Both the position numbers and the translations under genes were made by a program. The notes beneath the pieces are model-generated. The model ran no database searches. It saw only the letters and a program-made list of their open reading frames with translations, and was not told the DNA's origin. A stretch of 64,000 bases of DNA from Lates calcarifer. Lineage: Eukaryota; Chordata; Actinopteri; Centropomidae. Below are positions 1 to 10,852 of the stretch, in pieces (position 1 is the first letter of the stretch; each line of letters opens with the position of its first letter). The DNA is taken from assembly GCF_001640805.2 (NCBI RefSeq), contig NC_066849.1:22911024-22975023 (forward strand), read 5' to 3'.

Positions 1-840
1 TGGCAAGGTATCATACTATTGACAAACCTCTCAGTGAGAGCTCATTTGGAAGTGAGTTTGGAGAGTGGAGCAGCTTGAGGTCTTTGCTGCACAAACAACA
101 GTCTTCAGTGTTTCATCTGCTCACTTGTTAGCACACACAAAGTCATTACAGAGCACACACACCCCAAAAAAGAAAAAAGAACACATTATGGACATATACA
201 TTGAATTAAAAGACCTCATACCAGCTGATATCTCCTTGTTTCTGTTTGATAGTCACACACTGTACAGTACCGTCCTGTGGGACTGATAGATAAGGCTGCA
301 CCATGACTTATTTCAGTCTTTTGGTTGGAAACAAATGTATGAGTTAGTAAGCAGTTTGGCTGCGGTGTGTGGACTTTTCCAGCCTGAATTAGCTGACTCA
401 GACTTAGTTCCCTAATGGGTTGCCACCTTTTGCTGAATGCAGTGTAAATATATGGATAGTGTGTATGCTCTGGCCAATAGGTGAAAAGTATTTGGTAGCT
501 CTTGCATAAAAAGAGCAAATTTCATTTAACACACGTACTTGTTACATATATTTTTAAGTAGCAAGTCTAAATGTTAATTCCTCCATTTTCTCCTTTAATT
601 TTCTGTCTTTCTTCCAGACCTCTTTCTGACAGGAAGGAAATTACCTTCCTTTCTCTGCTTGAGGTTCCTAGATCTTAAGACACAAACAATGTTTAAATCA
701 TTGTTAAACCACAATCTTCTATATAACAAGAAAACTAGTCTGAATTTGTACTTCAGCACAGTGCTTTAGCAGAACGCAGGAGCTGTTAAAATACTGATGA
801 CTTGATTTCTTAGTTTGATTTCTTAGTTACGGTGTGACTT
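1..840. other. Non-coding sequence left of the METTL27-like exons
   Basis: I see no supportable exon here. The open frames at 65-286 (+) and 216-518 (-) lack family motifs and convincing splice sites. If the methyltransferase-like gene to the right is intact, this is part of one of its introns and its N-terminal exons lie beyond the left edge. Confidence 0.5.
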
Positions 841-842
841 TC

Positions 843-960
843 AGCGGTGGAAGAAGTATTCAGGTATTTTTTATTAATTAAGTTAAAGTACCACACAATA
901 CATTTAAAATACCTAAAATATCAGCTCTCGTATTTATATATCACATATAAAGAACAACTA
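843..960. repeat. Teleost 'AAGTAC' dispersed repeat fragment
   Basis: The stretch begins GGTGGAAGAAGTATTCAGGT and runs into TTAAGTTAAAGTACC. This resembles an abundant teleost repeat whose consensus, as I remember it, starts GTGGAAGAAGTACTCAGATC and is rich in AAGTAC words. Related fragments occur at about 29338-29410, 30205-30330 and 42120-42530. It is a degraded copy and its borders are approximate. Confidence 0.45.
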
Positions 961-1045
961 GAGACCATCTTGGGATGGATCACCCCAGCTGACGCCCATC
1001 AACATGTTGTCATTCTGACCCTGAGAATTCAGGACTGAAAAAGCT

Positions 1046-1966
1046 GAGATGAATGAACTTGGCTTCAGACACTTTGTGGGAATTGATGCTAGTAAGAGCA
1101 GGCTGAAGGAAGCCACAAAGACCAGCCTGTACGATGACCTCTGTCCAAACTGGGAGCTGAACGGCTGCCTGCATGAGCTGGAAGAGACAGTCAAATCAGC
1201 TATAGTAATTAATTATCATTCAGTTTTAAAATATGAATATATACCTTGTAGTATTTTTACATTTTCAGGAAGAAACCCTCCAGCCCTGATCACCACTTCG
1301 CCTTTTCCTTTTGATTTATTTCCACTCCAAACTTCTTCCATACTTCTGTTCCTGTCTTACCCATCTCTACACCCTTCTCTTATCTTCATCATTCCTACCT
1401 CCCTCCTCAATCTCTCCTGGTTCAGGTATGTTTGATGTGGAGGTGTCCATTGGCTCTCTGCAACCCAATTCTGTACCACTGAGTGTTATGAGGAGATATG
1501 TCATGTCACTAACCAGGTAAACAAATACAGCTCCCAACAGCCTTTGTGTTTCTGTACTTGCGTGCAACACAGTTCTGTTTTTATCCATTAGACTTTTTAA
1601 AAGACATTTTATGTGTTTATTTGTTCAAACTATTTTCAAATGGATCCCTGGAATCTGTATTTAAGAAAACTTGATGTGATCATCAACGTCAATCACCACA
1701 GGTGTTGCAAAGTCAAACAAAAAGTCTTGTCCTCCAGGCAGCTTGATTTGCTTTATGAACACTCACACAGAACAGATTGTAAAGACTTCACCATCAGCCC
1801 TGGAAGGGAACTGCAGCTCCTGGAGGATGAAGGGCTTTGGACTCGTTTAGGGATCAAAAAGTCCGACAGATACATCAAAGATACCAGTATGATAGATGGG
1901 GAAGATACGGAAGATGAGAGATTTATCAGTGGAACTGTATACCTGTTCAAGAAATCCCTCATGTGA
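1046..1966 (+). pseudogene. METTL27-like methyltransferase, 3' exons (decayed or incomplete)
   Basis: Three blocks match the C-terminal two thirds of the METTL27 (WBSCR27) class I SAM-methyltransferase family. Block A (about 1046-1200) encodes MNELGFRHFVGIDASKSRL, matching the family's post-motif-I 'GF..FVGVDGS' segment. Block B (about 1428-1516) encodes GMFDVEVSIGSLQPNSVPLS, matching 'FDVVVIVGALS.GQVP'; it has an acceptor TTCAG before it and AG|GTAAAC after it. Block C (about 1736-1966) ends LLEDEGLWTRLGIKK...ERFISGTVYLFKKSLM and a stop, matching the family C-terminus. The motif I exon (LDVACGTG type) is absent, either beyond the left edge or lost. Visible donors in block A do not join block B in frame. 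Block C holds SLICFMNTHTEQIV, the expected 'GGLICLTTRTN' strand, in a different frame from its own C-terminus, which suggests a frameshift. I therefore favour a pseudogene; a fast-evolving real gene with an unusual splice pattern is the alternative. Confidence 0.5.
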
Positions 1967-2625
1967 ATCTGCCACAAGCACAGGCTCAAATTAGAGTTTT
2001 TAAAAGTTTGGGAATCAATAACTGAGTGGTGGTAAAGTCAGTAGTAAACACACCACACACACACACACACACACACACAATGAAACCATTGTCACATGCA
2101 TGCTTGAAGTATTTGTCATGAGTGTTTTGCGTTCTGTAAATATATATTTATGGAAATGATACAAATAAGACTTGTTTTTCATTATAAAAGCTACATGGCA
2201 ACAAAACACCTCCACAGTGGAACAGAGCCACTGGACCCTTACTGCAGAGGCCTGTACTGTTCTCTTGTTGCTAAACCTGTGCTGGGCTTGTTGTGAACAG
2301 ATGCCAGGTTTCCATCTGCAAGTTTGCCTGACAAGAGACAATTAAACCTGCCTTTTCCTCTGTTGCGACTCAGCGTTCGGATCCACTGTACGTCCTCAGT
2401 GTAAGATGTTGTGTGATGGCAGTCTGATTGGCAAGGAAAACCAAGATGAACAGCATTCTGATTTGTATACATATCATATATGTACACATATGTACATGTG
2501 GCCTCAGGTTTAAATATTTTTACACATGTAACAGATGAACTGTATGGAAGCTTCTGCATTCTTGTTTCACATTTATTCAAGTTTTCAGGTGTAAAAAGTC
2601 AATAAACTAAGGCTGTGGCAAGGAG
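1967..2625 (+). other. Possible 3' UTR of the METTL27-like locus with poly(A) signal
   Basis: After the stop codon at the end of block C, the plus strand has no ORF of note. It contains a CA microsatellite at about 2053-2080 and a canonical AATAAA at 2601-2606, a plausible end of the transcript. No transcript evidence is available. Confidence 0.35.
2053..2080. repeat. (CA)n microsatellite
   Basis: About 14 CA units in the inferred 3' UTR of the METTL27-like locus. Confidence 0.9.
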
Positions 2626-5600
2626 ATGGTATAACAACCACAAATGGAGTCAAGGTGAGTAGAGTTTATGCGTCAGCACGGATTAAGAACAACCTTCATA
2701 CACATGCACACTTATTTGTGTGCTAGTTTGTGACTAAGACACGTTTGAACACAAAACCTGGATCCAACCAGTTTCCTGTGATCCATGTAATTCTTGACAA
2801 ATTAACTTGTAGTGGACTCATCAGTGTCTAATGCAACATCCATGTTAGCTCAATGTACAATCTTGCATGATACACCAGCGGCTTATAACTCTTCTCCTTT
2901 CCCAGCACGATGCTGTCTCCTCTGCAAGCGAAAAGTATAGAAACAATCCTCTCTCAGGTTTGCTGACACATCCGTCCATCACAGCAAACCAAAAGCCTCT
3001 GCGTGCCCTCACCATGAACCTGCTATCAGACCACAGAGCCCATCTGGTTTCATTTCTTATGTCCAGGGAAGTCTGAATCACCTTCAGTTGTCCTTATCTC
3101 TTCCACTGGGGAGACTGTGTGTCATTCCCTTCTCGAACGGCTGACTTTACTGTCACAAAGAGACAGCGCAGTAAATCATCTCCTGTCACCTTTTTTGTCA
3201 TTAATACAAAAGCATGAACATATGCAGAGAACTTACTGGCTCTTCAAACAATAATATGTGTCAGGGTTCAATAATGTGATGGCTCACATACAGCAGTTTG
3301 TCATAATTTATCCTCTTTACGAGTCATAATGTCCCAAAGACTCAGCACAGAAATTGAAACAGCAAAAATAATTCACAAGGTCCAGTCTCATCAGGCCATG
3401 TTTGGAAAGATGGAAAAACCCTTTATATTTCTTTGTGAATGCAACTTTAAATCATCTGTGAGATCTTCAAATTCTGAAGACAAGGGGTTATTCAGTACAG
3501 TCAAGCTAAAATGGGGGATAAATACCACTTTTGTAAAACTATACAGAACAGAAAACACTTCAGTTTCCACAATCCAGGGACAAATAAAAAGCACTTCTTT
3601 CATCTCCTCTCCGCTTGACCCATGATGACAAGGGTCAATGGAAAAGATTGTTTTGTGGGTACAGAGAGAGGAAAATAAAAACAGAGGGTTAGCAGTGAGG
3701 ACTACAGGGACAAGTCCCTGCAGAGTGGTCTGAGCGTATGATCGGAGGTGAGGGCAAGGGCTCTGGATAAAACTGGGACTTGGGGGGAAAAACTTGGGAG
3801 CAAACAGGTTGTGTGAGTAACAAAAATGCTCATCAGAGTCCTGAGGCTGAGGAGTGGAGATGTGCAAGAGCTCAGTGTGAGAATTCAGGCTGAAAGAAAG
3901 CACTGATTCTCTGCATTGCTGTAAATATTTCCAAGATTACACAGCATATGATCATAAAAAACACAGCCCATATGACCATTGAAGATCCTTTTTGGTCAAT
4001 CCATTTATCTAGTTTTCTTGCACATGTCTGCTTCCTTTCCTCTCTCTCTTCTTGAAAGATACACACTATGCTGACAGATTTACCTACAGGCTCCTATTGA
4101 AATGTTCAGTTTATGGCTTGTGGTGGGCTGTGCATTAAATCATTGACAGTTGAAGATACAAGCAGCTTTAGATACCTACAATAAGTCAAACCCTAACCAA
4201 TCATATCACAGTTGGTTCAATCAGTCACAGTGGGTTCAACAATGAAATATCTGTAACTTCTTTATATTCATACAAAATTGTAAAATCTCTAAAATTCTGA
4301 TTTGGTGGTGTACAGTTGGAGCACAGGTTTCCAAGTTTCCATTCATCAATACAGAGACCTGGGGTTTTCTGTCCTGATATGGTTTCTTGGTTGGTGTTTG
4401 AGACTGAGTAAACTGGCGTGGTGTCAGCTGGTTGATTAAAGTACCTGCACATTGCCTGTTAAAATTTACTTGTGTGGTGTGGCCAGAAGCAGAAACGACA
4501 GCAAAACACATGGGTTTGGGTTGTAAACTCAAACTGTGGGAACTAGCATGGCCGACGTGCTAACAACAGCAGTCCACAAATTTTGTTAATATACAAGATT
4601 TTTCCCTCATCAATCTCTGTCACCGTTCTCACACTCGTAACGGACAATCGTGTCTGCTGCTTTTATTATTTTGCTGTGCAGTCATTCAAGCGAAAGAGTA
4701 ACAGTCAGTGAGAGAGTCTTGCTCCATTACACACAGAAATGAACGGGAGGCAAAATCCAGTCTGACTGCAGCTTCTCATGAGCCTCCCATGTGTTACGCC
4801 CTCATGGTGAAATTCATCAGCTGCAGGTGAACAGAAGCAGCTGGTGTTACCACAGTGTCACAGAGGTAGCACATAGTTGTCCACCCCCAGGCCGACAGAG
4901 TTAGTGGGCAAAAACTAATGACATTTCTTGTTGAATAAAAGGAAATTAGCTTTATGCAAAACTAAATGTGGCCCCTCAAGTGGTGAGCCTTTTCTTGAGA
5001 ACAGGTGTTGGAAAATTTAAAGTCACAGTGCAGCTACAGAATCGTCTGAAGGTGTCTAAGAGTAATTTAACAGATGAAACATGGCTCCTGACATCACAGA
5101 GAAAGATCTGATGGAAATAATACACTTCAAAGATACAATTAAAAAAAAAAAACACCAATCACTAATATTTCCCCGAAGCCTAAAATATTTTGTGCAGATT
5201 TGTGATCAGTTTAAAAGGATGTGCAACTTTGGTAAATGTCAGTTGAAGCACGTTGCCGTACCTTGCTGCACCTACAGTGGACGTGTTGCAGGTGCTTGTC
5301 TTCTGCATTAGCAGAATTAAATGTTACATTGGAAATCCATGGAGCACGGCACATGACACAGCAAGCCCCTGAGTCACTTGTCAACAAACTGGAGAATACG
5401 ACTGCGTCCCATGAATTACTCAAAGAGACAGATGAAAATACAAAAGCCAGCTGGAATAGATTTATAATAGATTGTGCTGTCAAGCCACATGTATAAATGA
5501 AATACCTGGAGATGTGGCGAACTGGGATGACTGATAGCAAACATACAAACATAGAAGCAGAAGCAGGCACTTGGGCAGACAGGTTAAAGAAAGCACACAC

Positions 5601-8600
5601 AGAGTCATGCATACGTATATATACAATACACACACGTTCTAAAAAGATATACACTCCTGTCACTGCTGTTGATATGGCTTCTCTACCCACTGCCTTTAAG
5701 AATAATGACTGGGCTCAGACAGTTTTTCTGGAATCCATAGATACCCATACACCCTGCTCATCTCCTTCTCCTCATACACTGTTCATCCCTCTTCTCTGCT
5801 GAAGATTTCAGGATGATTTCCTCCACAGAGTGTAATAATGTCTGCCTGGAGAAGAGAGATGAGTTGGCTCCTCTGTTTGAGTGTGATTTTATCCTTTTTT
5901 CCCCAGCTGTGGCTGAATTGAAGAAAACAAAATAATTAAAAGAAAAGTATAGCTTCGATGGAGACCTGATGAACCACTGTGGGCATAAGACAAATTTAAG
6001 AGCCTGGGTTAGGATGGCTATTTTACTCTAATCAATCACTATGACTTATTTATCTGTCTGTGTAACAACCTCTCCAGTAGAAAAAGAAGCTGCATGTGTG
6101 ATGCACAATAGGAGCATTTTTACATGGCATGTAACATGTCATTAGCAATACATTGAGCTCAGTTTAATGATTTATTATTTCATTGTCAGGGTGTTCCCCA
6201 AACAATGTGGCCAACTGTGTGCTCAACCCAATTAGACTGAAGAGAGCTTGGATCTGGTTCTGCTCAGGACCCAGGTCAGGTCTTGTTTGTAAGAAACTAT
6301 ATGGATAGAGCCATGAAGGCCTCAATAAAAAGAGAAGTTGTAACTATAAGCATGCACTCTGAATTGCATACATGCATGTTCAACATCAGCCTAAATTCTC
6401 TGAACCTGTTTCTCTCAGGTACAGGGGGCCAGTTGAAACTTTTTCCAAAATAAAAAGAAACATCCTTATCTTAAAGAAACACCTTTAATGCATTTGGTTT
6501 TAGAGCTGTTATTTGGTCTGTCTCAACATTCTTGATAGCTCCATCGTTTTCACCCACACTTGTGGTCATGCTCTTTGGATTCTGTCTCTGGCAGTGACCT
6601 AAAAAAGGCTCTGATTGGTTCATCTGTTTCTCCAACCAGCTGAAGGCCAGGTGCCAGACCTTTGAATTGCTGAGCAATATCTGAAATGGAAGCAATTCAG
6701 GTGTCTGAACGCAGGATATCACTGCCTTCTCTTGAATGTAATCTGATGTAAAATATTAGTTACAGTGGTTGCAAACAGAGCTGATGGTTCTATTAGTCGC
6801 TGTGGATCGAGCACTCAGAATTCTTCTTGTATCCAGTAATGAAGTAAATTGCCTGCACAGGTGCTGAGCAACAAAATGTTCTATCAAGTGAATATTAACA
6901 ACATTGATGTTTAATTAAAAATGTCATTCGTCATTTGGACCTATAAAAAAGTTACTGGTGCAGCAACATTATTATGACTCCACAAAGTCAGAGGTCTAAC
7001 AAATGATTAACAAATAATTAACAGTGAAGGTTAAGAAAAAGCCAATGAAATCAACAAGTTAGGGAAACTTGCCAGCTTGATGTTCATTGGACTGTGAAAC
7101 TAAGCAGCCAATCACAGCCTGGAGTGATTCTGCAGGCAGCCAATCACAAATGTGTTCCAGCACAGGCAGCCAAGCAACAGCTGACTGTATTTCACCAGAA
7201 CCAGAAAACCTTCAGCGCAATCGCTGAACAGAAACACTGTTATTAACCACCGCTGCTCAGTCATGATTGCAGGGAAGCTTCTTTGTTATTTTATAAGGAC
7301 TGTATATTGTGCTGGTGGCATTAAGTATAATAATCGACACTTAAAAGCAACACAAAATAGAGTCTTTAAGTTTTTAAGTTATTACAAACCTGGCCTACAG
7401 AGCCACAGGTTGTTCACAAGTAAACTGCAACTCCTGTTCTTGCATGCTGAGATTCAGAGAGAGAGGTCAAGGCCGTGTCTGCAATGTGACATGAAGTACA
7501 AGTGCAACTGTTGCAAGACAGATACGTGGCAGCAAGGAGAGACAGAGATGAACTAAACCCAACACTGCAGCTTTAGGGCACGTGACAAGTGGCTCACAGC
7601 AGAAACTCTGCAGTTTCCTCCTCAATGGCTGCTTTAATGACAGCAAGAAACTCAGTCTGGGGCACGAAATAAAACACTGGGATGGGACTCAGCAGGTATC
7701 TGCGATCGAATCCACCAGCAGCACTCCCCGTCGAGATATAACTCAAGTCCTCAATTGTGAAATGTGCTTAAGTCCACAGGTGAACAAAGATCAAAACAGT
7801 ATTCCTGGTGTGCAGCACAGCAGAGTATTCCTGTGTGCGTTCTTTGAAATTCTGTTGCAATGGGGGAAAAAGAAATGAGAATTTAACAAGAGGATACTCC
7901 AATTTTTACTGGTCTCATTACTGGGGTAGAAAAAGACTTGTATGAGCTATGAAAAGCAGTGTTTATTTTACTGCAGTCATGCTAGCTCTTGGTAGCTTTC
8001 CCACTTCACATATGGAATTCCCCATGATATTGATATGTTGGTAGCATTATGCTAAGCTCTGATTAGGGGTTTTGTCAACTAGATTACATGGCAGCCTTTT
8101 TGCATTAAGAGGTATTTGTTTTTAAAAGTGGACAGAAGGAAAATGTATTTTCTCTAAATCTGAGCACAAAGTATGAAAAAACCCACATGGACAAAGGAAA
8201 TTAACTTGAAATTAATTCTACAAAGTTTTTTTAAAGATCTTTGACAGTAAGTAATGAAAGGCTGTTTACAAAGTGGGTAATAATTTATGGCATGGATATA
8301 AACTGTGACAGTAACAGGGCTAACTGGCTTGCACTGGGTGAGTCCTGCGAGGGCTGGGTGTCAGTTTAGGTGGCAGGTCTTGGCAAGAAGCTTCTGGGAC
8401 AGCAGGTGGTCCTGGTCTTTCCGGACGGGCCCTGTCTCCCAGAGGAGGGTTTTTCGAACAGGTGGTTGCTGGTGTGGAAAAGGTTAGTGGCAGTCCTCGC
8501 TGCCCTTTTCCTCCCAGCCTGTGGCGTTAGCCCCTGTCAGCGATTGTCTGCTGACAGCTTATGACCTGCTCAGCAGTGCAGGCAATGCTCCACAGCTCGG

Positions 8601-10740
8601 CGTCGGGGCCAGAGGTGGCCTGCTGATTGATAGGTCTGGGGGGCATCTGAGCATCTCAACTAATTATGATTAATGCCTCAGTGTCTGCTGGATCACAAAC
8701 TGCAGATGCGTGAAATTAACTTTAATTACTCAGTTTGTACAGTTCAGTTGTTTTTGTTTTGTTTTGCTCTGATAGAACACCGACTGAGCTGCTGCGTGGA
8801 TGAGCTAAATGCATCAACTCTTTCAAAATGGCTCAGGGTGTGAATTTAAATGTGTAAATAATATATAGGTCATTGGTTTACTGGTTTACTATTAATAACG
8901 CCAGAACCCCCCCATATTTTTCATATTCCATCAACATTAAATATTTGATGTAACCTGTCTGTTGAAGGAAACAAGAGTCATCTTCTCTTGAAAGTGGTGA
9001 ATAAACAGTTTCTGCTTCTATTCACGTTGGATGTGTAAAGTTAGGTTCAAAGGCCCATTGTGTCACTGGAAAGGTTTTGTCCTTAACTGGTTCATCTCTG
9101 TGTATAAGGAGAAAAAAAAAAGCTTTTCCATGTGGTTGTCTTCCTAAATAGCCCTTACCGTATAGACAGCCTCCCTGATGTGAACATGATAAATACTCTT
9201 TTAAAGCCGCATTAAACTGCATCATTTCATGCTGGCTGGCTCAAAGTTGCATATATCACACTTAATGGAGTCATAAGATCCCATGCAATATTCATGAGCT
9301 CTTCACACATTCAGGCAGCGTTATCAAAATACGCTGAGGAACTTTTCCACTTTTCAAATACCTGCTCTCTCTGTCTCACAGCCAGTTTTTCTTTTGGGTG
9401 ATAAGGTCAGCAGCTGATGACCCCATTACAGCAGAATGATCTTGTGTCCTACAGCTACAGTCATAATGAAGGTTCAGGAAGATAATAGAGAGATTAAGTG
9501 AATTTCTGACTATATTACTACAAATAGGACATTCAGGAGTCATTTTCATTTGTGGGAATTCCTTGTATTTTCTTTTGTTTTTGTTTCGTGTCCTTCCTTG
9601 AGGCTGCAGTGGAAATGATTAGACAGCTTGGATTTGCATTTTGCGTGCAAAATTCAAGAGGCTCATGTAGCTACTCAGCATGGAGACCCATTATGTTACC
9701 GTTATATCCGGAGATAATCCCCACAGGAGGTAAATTCCTAAATCGCATGAGGTTCCCAGGTAATTCTGGTCCATGTAGCCTAACACAGAGTCTCAGAGTC
9801 TCACAGTCTCTGTGTGGATGCTGTTAAACAACCCACCAATGTGTTCTCCTCCAGGAAGAGTGGCACTTCTATCTAAAATAAATTAATGCAACTGAGTAGA
9901 AAACAAAAACCTTTTTATTTTTGCTTGTGCATTAATGGTCCTGTTTTCTGAATTTACACCTGATTTAAATAAAATAGTTAGGCTTGTGTATAAATCCAAT
10001 TTCAAATGGCCAAGATGCATGTTAATGTCAGGCATAAAATGGAGTTTCTTTCCCATCCAATACAACTGACTATAAAGCTGACTGTGGTCACTATTTATCA
10101 CCAACCTACTTATTATTTCCCACAAGGGTTTTGCATAGCTCTGCATACTCCCAACTTTGCCACCGTGATACATTTCAGGCTCCAGAATTTATGCTCTCCA
10201 CTGCTTGAGTTTATACAAACATATTTCAGGATGTTATGGTGCACACTTTATGAGTGGAGAGGTGCATTGTGGGGAGGTGTGAACATTGTTTACTATTGTG
10301 CTCGATGTGCTCGAAGCACAGTCCCGTGGAAAAAGAGCGGCAGTAACAAAAGTAATTTACAGTGATGAAGAACGCTCCCTCGGTTAATGTTTTGGAATAA
10401 ACGCTTCAAGGCAACAGTGTGGACCATTTGTGAAGTTAATCTGTGAATTTATGGACAGTTACTGAAGTTGAAGGCCTTCCTTTAAAGGGTTATTGCTGTG
10501 CTACATCAGGTGAACTTAGTGTCAGCCATCTGGGCCTCAAAGCTTATTCAAATAGACTACTATAATACTTAGGAAACTGTGTGGCTGTGCTACACTTTGC
10601 ATTGTATATTTAGATTTCAGTGAGGTCTTCCTGGTGTTGTTCTGGATTTGTCAGCATGTTCTTAATGTCTGACCTTATGGAAAATACAGTCTTTTCTAGA
10701 AAAATAAATGTGGACCCACTCAGGATGCAGTAGTTTGTTT
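2626..10740. other. Gene-poor DNA, no supportable gene
   Basis: Only short open frames, all without recognisable motifs. The 97-aa frame at 7263-7556 and the 98-aa frame at 7582-7878 look like chance. Two subregions stand out and are described separately: a CCAAT-box cluster at 7086-7144 and a locally GC-rich island with homeodomain-type TAATTA words at 8550-8740. Confidence 0.55.
7086..7144. promoter_or_regulatory. Cluster of three CCAAT boxes (possible orphan promoter)
   Basis: An inverted CCAAT (ATTGG at 7086-7090) is followed by two direct CCAATCAC words starting at 7108 and 7140. The two direct boxes share the context CAGCCAATCACA and are 32 bp apart, close to three helical turns, a spacing seen in NF-Y promoters. 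No TATA box or recognisable gene follows, so this may be chance. Confidence 0.2.
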
Positions 10741-10743
10741 CAG

Positions 10744-10852
10744 TTCAGCTGTATAGAAACATGGCAGACAGGGTTGATATGGATGTTGTTCCTGAGGATA
10801 GAGTGTCGGTGACCGTGATGCTAAGAAACATCAATGCACCAAAGTCAATGAG
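10744..10852 (+). other. Orphan exon-like segment
   Basis: A 109-nt block is preceded by TTTGTTTCAG and followed by AG|GTAAAT. It is open in one frame encoding QLYRNMADRVDMDVV, then PEDRVSVTVMLRNINAPKSM. The composition looks protein-like. I do not recognise a family, and no partner exon can be identified on either side. It could be one exon of a gene with distant partners, a decayed exon, or chance. Confidence 0.2.

Noticed and set aside
1613..1734. Upstream part of the frame that contains METTL27-like block C
   Set aside because: The sequence before the acceptor at about 1735 has no family similarity and is pyrimidine-rich near the end, so it is read as intron.
7263..7556. 97-codon frame after the CCAAT cluster
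   Set aside because: No family motif, no splice context and average composition; not enough to call a gene.
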